A stretch of 64,000 bases of DNA from Ecdyonurus torrentis (taxonomy: Eukaryota; Arthropoda; Insecta; Ephemeroptera; Heptageniidae): assembly GCA_949318235.1 (NCBI GenBank), contig OX439127.1, positions 24,039,815 to 24,103,814 of the forward strand, given 5' to 3'. The translations under genes were made by a program, and so were the position numbers. Positions 33,185 to 45,527 of this stretch are shown one piece after another. The notes below the pieces were generated by a model, which saw only the letters and a list, made by a program, of their open reading frames with translations, was not told the origin of the DNA and made no database searches. Position 1 is the first letter of the stretch; each line of letters starts with the position of its first letter.

Positions 33185-33445
33185 GAAAGGAAAATGGGTA
33201 ACCAGCAAGGGCCTTAACATATAGTGAAGAGATATGCCCTACAATTTAGTGAAAATCTTTTGCTAGCACAGCGATAGACACTGGTTTTGACACAATAGTA
33301 TAGAGAGAGTATTTTCATCGCCTTTTCAGACTTTTTAGAAAGAATCTACAATCTTTATTATCTCTGTGCTAATAAGATTTTAATTAACTATAAAACATAT
33401 CTTTACTAAGGCCTTTGCTGTTTTCTCTATCTTTCATCCTTTTTA
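33185..33445. mobile_element. Fold-back MITE, family copy 3 (short, diverged)
   Basis: AACCAGCAAGGGCCTTAACA and AAAATCTTTTGCTAGCACAG are followed by an inverted right side (CTGTGCTAATAAGATTTT...AAGGCCTTTGCTG). Confidence 0.7.
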
Positions 33446-34792
33446 ATTTTCCAGTATCCAACCAGAATAGTTTATTTTTCTGAACTAGGGATATAATAAT
33501 AAAATAGTATATATTTTATATATATATACATACATAAATATATATATAATTATATATAGTAATAATATAATAATAATAATAATAAAATCTTCTAATATGT
33601 TATTTGAACATGATTTTGCAACTTATAGAATTAATAAAATGACTATAAACAAATTGAACAATATAGGATTTATCATAGTTACTCTCAATTCTATTAAAGA
33701 CCGAATAAAATAGTTGACAAAACTGAAGAAAAAAAACAAAAAAAATGAGAGTACTGTACATAATATGCTGCAAAAATGTTACAGAAGGAATTGTACTTAA
33801 AAACTATAAATCACATATCATAATTTACATTTTATATATGACACACAAATTAAAAATACCACATTTTGTACTTGCTGTGTATTGCATACAATAGGAGAGG
33901 AGCATATATATGGCACCAACTAGCAGAAACCTATTTGAGTCTTCCCCCTCCGCCCCCCCCCCCCCCTTTGTTAAGTCAAACTACAGAAAATTGTTGGTGC
34001 CCCAACTAGACACCGTATCAAAACTTAATGTATAATTGTAAACAAATAAATATACCCCAATAGTTTGCATTTTGACAGGTAGTTATAGTGTTCCAATTGT
34101 TCGTGTTTTTTCAGCTTATTTCTATGGGATATTAAATATTACTATCCACATTTACAGTCCCAATAAAGTGGAACATACTGTAAAATGTGTGGAATGTGAA
34201 ACATTTGCAGTACTTTATAGCAAAATTACTATAACTAATATGGAGAGTAATATAAAAATGCTCTGAAAAATATAACTATATGAAAATAACAATATGGTAC
34301 ATAAACATTCTGTAACAAGAACATTTTATAATAATATATTGTATAAATATAATAAAAATAATAATATTGACTACATAGAGCCGTTATAAAAATAATACAT
34401 AATTAAAAACAAATATAAATAAAATATCAGCAATGCAGATCTGTGTCATGAGTGGATGCATATAATAATAGAAACAAATAATACACATAAATTAAACCTA
34501 CAATAAGCCTATAATAAAATGCACATTATCTCACTTTTGTAATAGAACTATGAGTATTGTAACAAATAAATCACATAATTTCATTGATTAAAAAAAAAAA
34601 CAAAAAACAAAAAAACAAAAAAAACAAAAAAAAACAGTAACAGTTAAATTTTCTGCTCTTCAATATAATAAATGCAGTAGTTTAATGGCTTTTTTTTTTC
34701 TTTTTTTTTTACCTGTATACTGAAGAAGCTCATGCACCATTAATAAGTATGATTTTGTTATGGCTTAAAATATGAGAGAGTAGGAATTAAGG

Positions 34793-34798
34793 TTTATT
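34793..34798 (-). terminator. Possible SDF4 polyadenylation signal
   Basis: TTTATT on the plus strand (AATAAA on the minus), about 300 bases past the SDF4 stop. Plausible by distance, but such hexamers are frequent in this AT-rich sequence. Confidence 0.3.
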
Positions 34799-35093
34799 GT
34801 GCTCAACAGTTTGTTATAAAAACATTAGGTATAATACCAAAGTCGATGATCAACTTTTAATCTAAAAAAATATAATTGTGTACTGAAGTGACCAGCTTGG
34901 GAAGTTATTATTATTGCTAGTTTTGATGCTTATGAATTATGCAAACTAATCCATATACATAAAAAAAAAGTTATTAAAATGTATACTTTTGATAACAATA
35001 TATATATAAAAAAAAACTAAAATAATGTCATTATGAAAAATGTATGACATTATGTAAAATAAATCAAATCTGTAGTTCTGTTCCAGAATTTTT

Positions 35094-36309
35094 TCAAAAC
35101 TCATCATGGAAACTTTTTGCTGCATTAACCATTTTACTACCAAGAAATAAATCAACCTTGTTCAAAATTTCTGCTAAAGATAAATTTCCATCTTTATCTG
35201 TATCTGAGAGAACCACGAGAGTTTCTGCTTCATCCCTTGCATGGCGTGGATTTCTTGGGTCAATATACATCTGAAATTCAGAGAAATTGATTGTATGATT
35301 TAGTATTTTATTTTTTATTTATTTTTTTTTTTTTAATATTTAATATATGTAATCTATGCTTTTATTAGAAATGAATGGATAATTTATTATTAGTATCTTA
35401 AAAAAAAAATAATAATAAAAACTTTATCCAAGAATATTAAAAAAAAAAAAAAAAAAAAAAAAATGAAAGGGACAGTTTGAGTCCTGATACTCTTACATCT
35501 CACCCAAACACTAATATTAATAAATCAAGGAAATGTAATGTTAAAGCTATTATTGTTGTTATTATCATCATTGCTTGCATGCATTACAAATGAGAAGTAA
35601 TAAAATTGCACACCAGCAACTCTTTCCGATCCGCTCTGCCATCTCCATTTCTGTCAATGATCTCCTTGAATTCTCTACGCCTCTCAGCTTCACCCTGGTT
35701 TAGTTCTTCTCCTTCACGCTCTGCATCACCATCAGATCGCAGGCTTGCAAATTCTGTCTCTGTCAAAGTCTCATCACCATCTCGATCTACATGGAATCAA
35801 ATTATTTTTGCTTTCAATATAACAAAGCGATTGTCATTTCAATCACTAACTAAATTAACGTACAATATAAAATAAATATACCATAAAAAATATATATTTT
35901 GATTTACAGTCTATAAGATATCAATGGGAACAGTTAAACAGTCAAGGCACAAAGCACATATTAACTGATACAAATATAATCAAATAGCACATAGATCGAT
36001 TTGAAAAATTGTGGAGTCTGAAATTGAGTTGTTAATATAGAGGGATGCCTTGTATGAGAGATGCTTCTCATGCATCAAGGCATCCCTGTCAATTAACAGT
36101 TCAATTCCCAATTTTTAAAATCTGTTATTCTATCATCTTTTTATCAATCAGTTATCACAAAGTCAATTTTTTCCTTCACTATCAAAGCAAGATATTATGT
36201 AAAAAAAAAAATTGCACTTCATGAAATTTTTTAATTAGGAATAATAATACAATATGGGATTAAGGGAGTAGGGGACCAAAGTCGGCCATTACACTCAAAC
36301 TTTTCTTGT

Positions 36310-36363
<54 letters not shown>

Positions 36364-37705
36364 GAACTTTTGCACAATGATACTTCAGCTTGAGACAATT
36401 TCAAATATATAAAAATTTTAGTTTTTTTTTTCTTTTTTTTTGGGGGGGGGGGGGGGTCACTGCAAATTAATTTTATATGATCTTTTTGAAATTTTAAGCC
36501 CATAAGGCCCAATGTTAATTACAATAATTTTTTTCTTTTTTTCGGGACAGTCACACATCATGAAATTTTTATCTCGGCTAGGTGTGACCCTTAGCTACAC
36601 AACGACACCAAATTTAGACCCAAACACTTCTAGTTTTTGAGATATAAGGTCGGTACCCTACTCCCTTAAGGCAGTAAAGTAACCAACTTGGAGCGGAAAT
36701 TGTCAAAAGAGGAACTTTATTTTCTCAATAAGGCTTTTCTCTGTTATTTGTATCAAACAAAATAAAGACTTTAATTTTCTACTAAAATTTAATGAATGAA
36801 TAAAAAAAATAATAAATAAAAAAAAAAAAAAAAAAAAAAAGGAAGAAGTGTTAATACTATAAGTGTTGTTCGTAAACCCTGTTTTCTTGCACCAAATAAT
36901 GCACATTCCGTTTGAATAAAAATAGTTGTTCATCATTTTAGAAGCAGAAAACAGGGTTTATGACATCTTTACTTCATGTTATATTTCCCAACCATTCAGT
37001 TTGTGAGATATCAGCCGGTCAACTACTCCCTTAACTGCAAGCTCTAGGCTATAGGCTTAAACTTACCAAACTTATCAATCAATTCTTCAACTAGAGTAAC
37101 AATGGTTGCATGGCTAGATTCTGGGTGCCTGAAGGCCAAAAATTCATCCAAATTGAGGTTATCTGGATCACTGCGAGCAGCTTCAGACCAAGCTGCTCGG
37201 TCACGCATGATGGCTTCTGCACAAAATACCAATACAACATTTTCAGCAATTCAAAATAGATTATAATTCCAAAAGTTGGTTAATTGTTCCACACTAACCT
37301 TTCATTGAACGTACAAGACCTTTGTGTCTCTTGTCATGGTTCTTAACATAGCTTTCATTAATGCCTTTTCTTTGTAGAAAAAAGTGATGATACTCTTGCC
37401 ATGAAACCAGCCCTAAAAGAACGCATTTTTTTTAAAGTGCAATTTAAAATCTCAAACTATAGAAATGCTTTTTGCTTTTTGGTAGTAGTGTACAGATTCT
37501 ACCAGAAGATTCTGAATTTCCAGCGTTTATATGGGAAAAACAAATTAACATATGGGAGTGGGTGATTTCTCTCCCACCCAAACTTCAATATGTTTGACAA
37601 AAGAGATGAAATCTTTGTCACAGGCATTCCAATTTTTTTTATAGAGGCCAATGAAACTGTGGTTTTCTTTCTCTTTGTTTACCTGAATGTTGCATGCATG
37701 CCGGA

Positions 37706-37736
<31 letters not shown>

Positions 37737-37984
37737 GTGGCAAAAAGTAGGCGTAACTATGTTTTTGAACACATAATATGAACATTTTTTAATAGTAATG
37801 CATTGCTCAATTTATCCTATCAAATTGTTGTATCAAAACAGAAATAAAATAGTACTTACATTAACAGAGGTTATTGGTTTAAAAAATTCTTAAAAAATTT
37901 CTTTGACTGAAAACACGTAAAAGTATGTCAAGTATTTCTCACTAAAGTTTCTCCGGAATCTATAGAGTAGTTTTCTCACATATC

Positions 37985-38026
<42 letters not shown>

Positions 38027-40308
38027 GTTTTTCATCATAAGTGTAATGTTAATGTAAGGGGCTCCCCCCACCCCCACCCCCTGCATGCTATACCAATAAG
38101 CTCCAAATTTCACTTCAAAGAATTTAGTTCTTCAGCTTGAGAAACACGCATTTATTTATGATAGTTATCAAAATAACTGACAAAATCGTTCATACTATGT
38201 ATGCTATATTCATTTTCTAAAAAATTCCAGATTTATTTTCTTTGAGTCCTGTATGTTTAGTGTATACCATTGAAAATAAATATAACTTTTAGGCACCAAA
38301 CAGCCTGCCTAGACGTTTCCACGGTTTCTCTATAGGCTGTCATGGCGAATGCTGGGCTGTGTACTTAGGCCGTGGCCAGCCCTTGTGTGCTTTTCCATTA
38401 ATTGGAAAGTCCTTACCTGTCGATAAGACTATGTCTTGACTGGGACTGGGATTGGTGTAGCACGATAACAATATGGCAAGCAAAAAATAAAAAATATATA
38501 TACCTATATCGATGTTGGGATGCAGAAATGCGACCGATGAGAAATATCATGAGTAAAAACCTCATGATTTTTCTCATCGGTCGCATTTCTGCATTCCAAC
38601 ATCGATATATTATATAATAATAGTAATAATAATAATAAAAACATACAAACATGCTTAATACAGGTTTGTCCCGGAAAAAAAAAACGGGGTGTCTAGCCAG
38701 CCTACACATGGACTGCTGTGACAAAGATGCTCCTCTTTTCTTTATGTTTGTGGTAGGAGAGAAGCCAACCCGGCCACCACCTACTCTCCTATGTTTTATA
38801 TGATTTTCCCATATTCCTATAAAACGCTGCAATTTCAAAATCTTTTAATTGATAGTATCACTTCTGCAGCTTCTGATAGTGCAGCTGCTGAAATACTACT
38901 GTGAAATATTTAGCATTTAATTTTTGTTACAAATCACTTATTAAATAATAATAATACCTAATAATAAGAAAATACACATCAAATAAAATTGCTACTCGGA
39001 AATCTGTGTCACTGCGTACTGTGTGCATATAATAGATAATGTACTGTACTGTACTGACTGTAATGTCAATACACTATTATGGCTGTAAGCTGCAACCTCT
39101 AGTTAAACCTTAGTTATCTTTTTTTAATTGTTGCAAAAATCAAAATAACAACTTAACTACGGTTTAACTAGTTAGTTAGCGTCGCAGCTTATGGGGGTTA
39201 GTATTGTTCATAAACCCTGTTTCCTTGCACCAAAAATGCACATTCCATTTGAATAACCAAAGTTGATTGTCATTTTAGTAGCAGAGAACAGCATTTACGA
39301 ACAGCATTACTACGTGGAATTGTGACTTTGTACTTTTTTTTTCTTTCTTTCTAATACTTTACAGTAAATTAGGTTACTGAAATGATATGTGCGTATTAAC
39401 TTAATTGTTATTGTACAAGAATATAGATCTACATATCCCCTAACCACTCAAGTTATGCAACTTCTGTCGCACAGGCTCCTCCTACGATTTCTTTTTAACC
39501 CCCCCCCCCCCCCCCAACCTCAAAACCACCCTCATTATGGCATGGTTACTCTAACAAAGATAGGAAATAAGGGTGCATCACAGAAACCACCATGCCATGC
39601 CGTGACCAGGCATGCTGCAAGATGCAGTTTTTGGAAGGGAGGATTACAGGAGATGAGCCTATTATTGACAGAAATTGCTGAACTTGAGTACAGTATTATA
39701 TATACAAAATACCTAAAAGGAATGAAGAAATTAGGTTTATATTTACCATTTTTTGGATCCTGATCCACAAGGGAAAACAATACAAAATTGTCCTTCATTG
39801 CTTGATTTATATGTTGTTGAATTTTTGAGTTGATCCACGTGACAAGTTCATGTAGACTGAGAAGGTTGTCACTGTTAGTATCAGCTCTATAGAACAGGAG
39901 TCAAGTTAATTATTAGGTCACAGAGGATAATGCAATATAAAAAATAGATTATAGGTTTTCTTACTTTTTAAATATATCTTCGATTAGTTTTTCTGGTTCT
40001 GCTGTGTTAACTTCTTCATCGCCAAAAACTAATTCTTTGTGATATTCTTTGTTGAGGTCTCCGTCTCTTTCTAATTTTACCGCATCTAAATGTTCTTTGT
40101 TTGAATTAATCTGAGCTTGAAGCACGTCATTTAGTTTCATATGAATTCTAGTATTATAGCTAGATTTTAAAGGAATATGCAACGTCCATACCAAAAGAAA
40201 TAGTCCAAGATATAAAACTAATGGCAATGTAACAGAATAATAATCATGTAATGAAAACGCTTTATCAATTTGCTTTGCTATTTTCACAATCAAACGAAAT
40301 AAAAACAT
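35094..40308 (-). CDS. SDF4: 45 kDa calcium-binding protein (Cab45/SDF4) homologue, six exons
   Basis: A CREC-family EF-hand protein of the secretory pathway; in vertebrates Cab45 acts in the Golgi lumen in calcium-dependent cargo sorting. Exons on the minus strand: 40308-39965, 39886-39747, 37412-37299, 37216-37067, 35786-35614 and 35270-35094. All are GT...AG with the frame kept, giving 365 aa (human about 362). EF-hand loops: D117-E128 (DTNSDNLLSLHE), a 13-residue irregular loop at 156-168 (DQDPKNGLVSWQE), a degenerate one ending E224, D250-E261 (DRDGDETLTETE), D294-E305 (DRNGDGRADRKE) and D330-E341 (DTDKDGNLSLAE). The protein ends SFHDEF, like the vertebrate HEEF end, acting as a KDEL-like retrieval or retention signal. 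A hydrophobic segment lies at 26-45, behind a 25-residue basic and polar lead, so it looks like a signal anchor or a late signal peptide. Start chosen as the first ATG of the first exon; no upstream exon was sought beyond the AT-rich flank. Confidence 0.95.
36000..36122. mobile_element. Short palindromic MITE in SDF4 intron 4
   Basis: AGGGATGCCTTG...CAAGGCATCCCT forms the inner stem. The outer arms (GAAAAATTGTGG, AATTGAGTTGTTAA / TTAACAGTTCAATT, CCCAATTTTTA) are roughly inverted. Confidence 0.65.
36260..36669. mobile_element. TTAA-flanked TIR element A
   Basis: The ends are TTAAGGGAGTAGGGGACC and GGTACCCTACTCCCTTAA. TTAA at both borders fits a TTAA target duplication (piggyBac/Kolobok-like). 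The interior has a poly-A run of about 50 (36311-36360), a poly-T run and a poly-G run (36439-36455). It is not coding. SDF4 intron 4. Confidence 0.75.
36666..37034. mobile_element. TTAA-flanked TIR element B, sharing a TTAA with A
   Basis: The left end TTAAGGCAGTAAAGTAACC is an imperfect partner of the right end GGTCAACTACTCCCTTAA. It starts at the same TTAA that ends element A. It carries a copy of the 104-bp MITE (36863-36966). Confidence 0.6.
36863..36966 (+). mobile_element. 104-bp MITE, copy b
   Basis: GTGTTGTTCGTAAACCCTG...AACAGGGTTTATGAC, with internal CTTGCACCAAATAATGCACA. Nested inside TTAA element B. Confidence 0.8.
38505..38609. mobile_element. 105-bp near-perfect palindrome in SDF4 intron 2
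   Basis: TATATCGATGTTGG...GCAGAAATGCGACCGATGAG is mirrored by CTCATCGGTCGCATTTCTGC...CCAACATCGATATA. Centre near 38557. Confidence 0.85.
39086..39191 (+). mobile_element. 106-bp MITE, copy 1
   Basis: TAAGCTGCAACCTCTAGTTA...GCGTCGCAGCTTA with inner AGTTAAACC / GGTTTAACT pairing. Almost identical to 43369-43474. Confidence 0.85.
39203..39305 (+). mobile_element. 104-bp MITE, copy c
   Basis: ATTGTTCATAAACCCTG...GCATTTACGAACAGC, with internal CTTGCACCAAAAATGCACAT. Only about 12 bp from the 106-bp MITE. Confidence 0.8.
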
Positions 40309-40871
40309 ATCTCACAACGGGACGAATATCTATAGGTTGTGTAGAAAACTGTTACGCTCATTAAGAAGAAAGAGAAAGCTCAAAAGCTGTGTCTTTGTGT
40401 AAATTTTTTGTAGTATGTAGTATACCTCGGTGCTTCCTCAACACACCCCAAAAGTTTATATATGTAGTTACAATAAAAGCCTAAAATGCTTAATGGAGCA
40501 CATTATCTCCAATATTAGCGATCTTCACTTTACATACACTAATTTAATAAATTAAATGACAGCTCATTTATTCAGTATTGTTTTGAAAAAACGGCAGGAA
40601 TCTTGGAAATGTAAACAAATATAATAATATAAAACTCCATATGACTAAAACTAAAATTTAACCGCCACGCCCCCTTAATTCAGAGATTCCTGCTTCTTGC
40701 ACATGCGTGACGCGCGTGTATGTTTTTTATACTTATATGTTCACTATTGTCCATGCACTAAAATAAGCGCTAAGTGCGCTTAGCGAAATAACTTAGTATT
40801 TATTTGTAACAAAATTTTGAAACTTGTCAATTTAATTTTTGTTCTCTCGATCGGCATATTATTTTTACTAC

Positions 40872-40902
<31 letters not shown>

Positions 40903-40954
40903 TCATATACACGAATTTAGAAAAAAATTATACTCGGAAATGAATTGCAGCATG

Positions 40955-41650
40955 TAAAATGCAGCAGCATATAAACAAAAATATAAAAACCCTTTATTAT
41001 TATTATTATTATTTTAGTTATATTTATATGGGACTTGAGAAAAAATATATCCGAATAACCTTGCACCCTGATGGAACCGATGCACGTATGCATGATGCGA
41101 GCAATCTCAAAGGTATACTGAAAGCGAAATTTAAATTTAGAAAATTAAGGCGAGGAAAAAATAATATATTATGAACAAAATATACGCAATATGATTATTG
41201 AGATATATACGTACACCTAATGCGATATACATTGAACAAAAAAATGAATAGTTTAATATATACGTATTTTAGGTATTATAATACCTATATAATAAATACC
41301 TTAAGGTATTTATACGTAATACGTATATATTAAATAAACTATTCATTTATTTGCGATATGATCAACAAATATATATCGCATTAGGTAATAGGTGTACATC
41401 TCAATAATCATATTGCGTATATTGTGCATAATAATTATAATATATATTATTTTTTCCTTCGCCTTAATTTTCTAAATTTAAATTTCGCTTTCAGTATACC
41501 TTTGAGATTGCTCGCTGCATACGTACATCGGTTATTCCATCAGGGTGCAAAGTAATTCGGATATCTCTTTTCTCAAGTCCCATAAATGTAACTAAAAAAT
41601 AATAATAATAAAGGGTTTTTGTTTTTGTTTATATATACTGCTGCATTTTA
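40955..41650. mobile_element. 696-bp fold-back element upstream of SDF4
   Basis: Nearly symmetric arms: TAAAATGCAGCAGCATATA and GGGACTTGAGAAAAAATATA on the left are mirrored on the right by TCTCAAGTCCCATAAAT and TGCTGCATTTTA. Centre near 41302. An open frame in the left arm (to 41174) is mirrored as non-coding in the right, so it is probably not a gene. Confidence 0.85.
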
Positions 41651-41660
41651 GGTGCTGACG

Positions 41661-41884
41661 ATATAATGAGTCTCTCCGTTTGTCCCCAGAATAAAATAGA
41701 GGAATTATCAAATATCTCTAAAAATAATATTACAAAAATGTATATATATGACAAATATTTATCATTTAAATTTAAAATGATAAATATTTAAGTCATATAT
41801 ACATACATTTTTGTAATATTATTTTTAGGAATATTTGATAATTCCTATTTTATCTGGGGTGACAAACGGAGAGACTCAATATCA
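41661..41884. mobile_element. 224-bp fold-back element adjacent to the previous one
   Basis: ATGAGTCTCTCCGTTTGTC...ATAAATATTTGTCATATA-type arms mirrored by GACAAACGGAGAGACTCAAT. The centre is TTTAAATTTAAA near 41772. It begins about 10 bp after the 696-bp palindrome. Confidence 0.85.
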
Positions 41885-41971
41885 AAATGGAAGCCGGGGG
41901 ACTACGTATTATCAATAAAATATATAACCATGGTATATGGTATTATTGGTATTGGTATATATTGCAATATA

Positions 41972-41977
<6 letters not shown>

Positions 41978-42038
<61 letters not shown>
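41978..42038. repeat. (TA)n microsatellite
   Basis: About 30 TA units. Confidence 0.95.
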
Positions 42039-42046
<8 letters not shown>

Positions 42047-42049
42047 TAT

Positions 42050-44640
42050 AATATATAATAATCAAATATAAATATATGCGAGCAAAAGTTAATTTCCCTG
42101 CGTAAAAACGAAATAAAATTTAATTGTTTACCATTAATTTATTAACGCTTAAGAATTTTATACTAGTTGCACGTGCTTGAAATAAATTAGCTTATCATAA
42201 TACAAATATGTGTTATGCGAGTATACAAGTTATGTGTCCAAAAATTAAAGGCATAATCTCCTCTATCACATAATCAATCGTCAGACTTAACGTTTAAGCC
42301 GCGGTTCTGGCCGGAGTGCCCCCGATAAGAAATTGCAGCCGGAGCTGCGGTAAAAGAAATCCGTCAGATAGCTCAAAGGGGAATAAAAAATGTAATGAAA
42401 TAAAAAAGACAGAGAGAAAAACAGCAAAAATTTGTTCTATAATGATATTCATAGTTCTAGATAAAAATAAATAAATTTAATATTAAACAATTATTCTTAT
42501 CTAATTGAAAAAACTCTAAGCAAGAGTCAGAACTTGCGAAGCTATTATTAGTTTACAGAGGCTATTTATACTGAATTCAGAGTAATATAAAATATAGGAT
42601 GCATAATTCTGATAGTAAAAGAAGTTAGCCGCAGTGGAGTGCCAATAAAAATGGAAAAACAAAACCAGAAAAGGGCCCTCTAAAACTTCGCATACTTTGC
42701 ACATAATTTTACAAGATTTGGCTGCACTTATATATAGGGAGGTTTCATTCATGTTAAAGTCGACGCCATAAGTGAGTACTAAATAGCATTGGCCGGTATA
42801 GGAAAATGGTACATTTTGCCAGTTTAAAAATACTTCGCAAGTTTTTTGAGAGCCTATTGATGCTGTTAACAGGTTAAATTAGTACCTCAAGTATGCAAGA
42901 AAAATAATAATGACCAAAAAAATATAGCTAATTTTCCAAAGAAAATAGCCAAAAACTAGGTTCGTCCTATGCTGAGCGATGTTACTCATTCGTTCTGAGA
43001 CTTTATCTCCCGTTTAAAATAAAATGTTATTAAATTTAAAATACTATATAATAAAATAATTCATAAATGTGTTCCTTAAACAATTAAGCGTAAACTCAGG
43101 AAAATCTTGGATAGGTAATCGCATTTTCTTTAGCATTCGGCCGAGTTGTATATAGGATGTTTGCGGATGACGTCATATTTAAAATGCGCTTGGAGGCCAT
43201 ACTGGAGTAGTGAACAACATTGCGGAGCATAGGACAAACCTCGTTTTATGAAAACTTCTTTGGGAAATCTGTTAATTTTTTGTTATTGTTATTTTTCTCA
43301 CATACTTTAGATACTAATTCAACATATTTACAGCATCGATGCTCTCAAAAATATTGCATATAGGGCTGTAAGCTGCAACCTCTAGTTAAACCTTAGTTAT
43401 CTTTTTTTCATTGTTGCAACAATCAAAATAACAACTTAACTACGGTTTAACTAGTTAGTTAGCGTCGCAGCTTACGGGGGTTAGTGTTTTTAAACTGGCA
43501 AAATTAGTTATTTTCCTATGCCACCCATGTTATTGAGTGATCCAACATGGCGTCAACTTTAACATGAATGCATACACCCTATAGATTTTACCCGCACAAA
43601 ATATTTTTAAAGACGGCCAGATATGACTAAAACTCATAGAGGCAGTAAAATATGATTTACTGCACAGTAATATTTAACAACTCCAAAGATGCCAAAAAAA
43701 AAAAAAAAAAAAGTATGCAAAATTCTGAATAACGAATTTCACAAGTTGTAAGCACATTTTATAGTCAATAATTTCCTTCTCCCTGCTTATCCCATAGTCG
43801 AGCATTCAAAAGTTTTTTCCCGATTGTGACATGCGCCTTTGCCCATTAAGCTAGGAGTCCTTTACTTTTTTCTGCACCGCAAATGCACTTTTCCTACACT
43901 GTTGTACAGTACAGTTTACTATTATTATTAATTACATCAAGAATACAGTATGACGAAAGAAATTAATAATTACACCACAGAGAATTGTTCTATCTTCTAA
44001 CGCTTTGTTAAAGTTTGCATTTAATAAACTCTACCATTTTTTTTCCCGCACTCCAAACAAGAACAAGAAAGAAGATTAGTTTTGATGTCGAGATTTTAGT
44101 TGACATGACATACACATGGCATCTCCTCAATTGACCGATAAACTTTTATGTGTTAACAATAACAACTATAACAAAACAAACAATATAATAGGAAAGACAA
44201 AATACGTGTAGCATTATATTATGTACTATATTTCTTTTAAAAATTATTTAATAAAATCCTTACTATTTGGGTCAGAAAACACATACAAACCATGATATTT
44301 TGAGTGTATAAATTCCCAAAATTTTCTTGCGATGGACATGGCCCCCCGCATCCCCTTAGCCGTGCGGTGAGCGCTCCAGTATACGATAAATTCTATACTC
44401 TAAGCCCTTTTTTATACATAAAGTGTAAAAACATGAGACCATCCCACCCGTGGTAAATATGGGCTACTTTCAGACGCAATAATGATTGAACCTTTTGATC
44501 GAACATACGATTGTATATATTTTTGACTATATCATTTGTAATAGCTTGTGTTGTTTTTATGCAATAACCTGGACTGATGCATATTTTTTATTATATGTTT
44601 AAGATGAAAGAAATGAATAAAGAATTTTGAACAGAGAGAA
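42050..44640. other. Intergenic, no gene seen
   Basis: AT-rich sequence with occasional GC-richer patches (42290-42340, 44340-44370). Apart from the 106-bp MITE copy, no exon or element was identified on either strand. Confidence 0.5.
43369..43474 (+). mobile_element. 106-bp MITE, copy 2
   Basis: Differs from 39086-39191 at only a few positions (for example CATTGTTGCAACAATC against AATTGTTGCAAAAATC). Confidence 0.85.
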
Positions 44641-44707
44641 AAAAAAAAAAAAAAAACTTCGAAGGTTTCGATCAGTAAAATCATATAATTTTTTATATGC
44701 GACTTAA

Positions 44708-44946
<239 letters not shown>

Positions 44947-45527
44947 ATATTATATAATATTATACACAACCCCTAATGCCAGCATGCATACCTTAGAAGG
45001 GAACACAATTGGGAGTACTTTTACTTTTATACAAGGTGACACTTTGTTTCAGGGGCAGTCAGCGACACCAAAAATTTTCATTTGAAAAAAATTAATTCTG
45101 ACAATACACTGTATACACACACATGCATTGAAATGTTTTGCCCGATTTCCCGGGGTGTCTTATCAGGCGTACATTAGTAAAAAGTACGTTTATGTAGTAA
45201 TTTTTGTCACGCGCACAAAATTAACCCATGTATAGTTTCATTTGTCAATGACAGATTTTTTCAACACGCTGATTTGTGCCTTCAATTTTTTAAAATAATA
45301 ACAAAAATTCTTATGATTTTCAATTTTTTTTTATTGAATATTAGACTATTGTTATTTTTGTAACGTCTTTATATTGGAATGATATATTATGTACGTACAT
45401 ACATACTAGCTCATATAAATTTACATTTTTTTGCCTGCTCCAAAACTACAAATATACGTAGACTGTTGTATGGTATCATAATGTTATTTCAATGCCAAAA
45501 GTACAAAAATATGGATATATATTTATA

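Larger units (their letters stand above)
26892..34792. other. Convergent intergenic gap between PLEKHM2 and SDF4
   Basis: About 7.9 kb with no supported exon on either strand. It begins with the PLEKHM2 3' UTR (end not determined; several AATAAA-like sites in the AT-rich sequence). It also contains the repeats listed here, poly-A/T runs, a C-run plus G-run pair at 31288-31327, a poly-C run near 33952-33966, and short open frames that look like chance. Confidence 0.6.

Noticed and set aside
35606..35875. Serine-rich plus-strand frame
   Set aside because: Antisense shadow of SDF4 exon 5.
39389..39763. 124-residue open frame on the plus strand near SDF4 exon 2
   Set aside because: Runs antisense across real SDF4 coding sequence and through a poly-C tract; a shadow frame.
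40959..41174. 71-residue open frame (MGLEKKYIRITLHPDG...)
   Set aside because: Lies entirely in one arm of a 696-bp palindrome and is not supported by splice signals or known homology.
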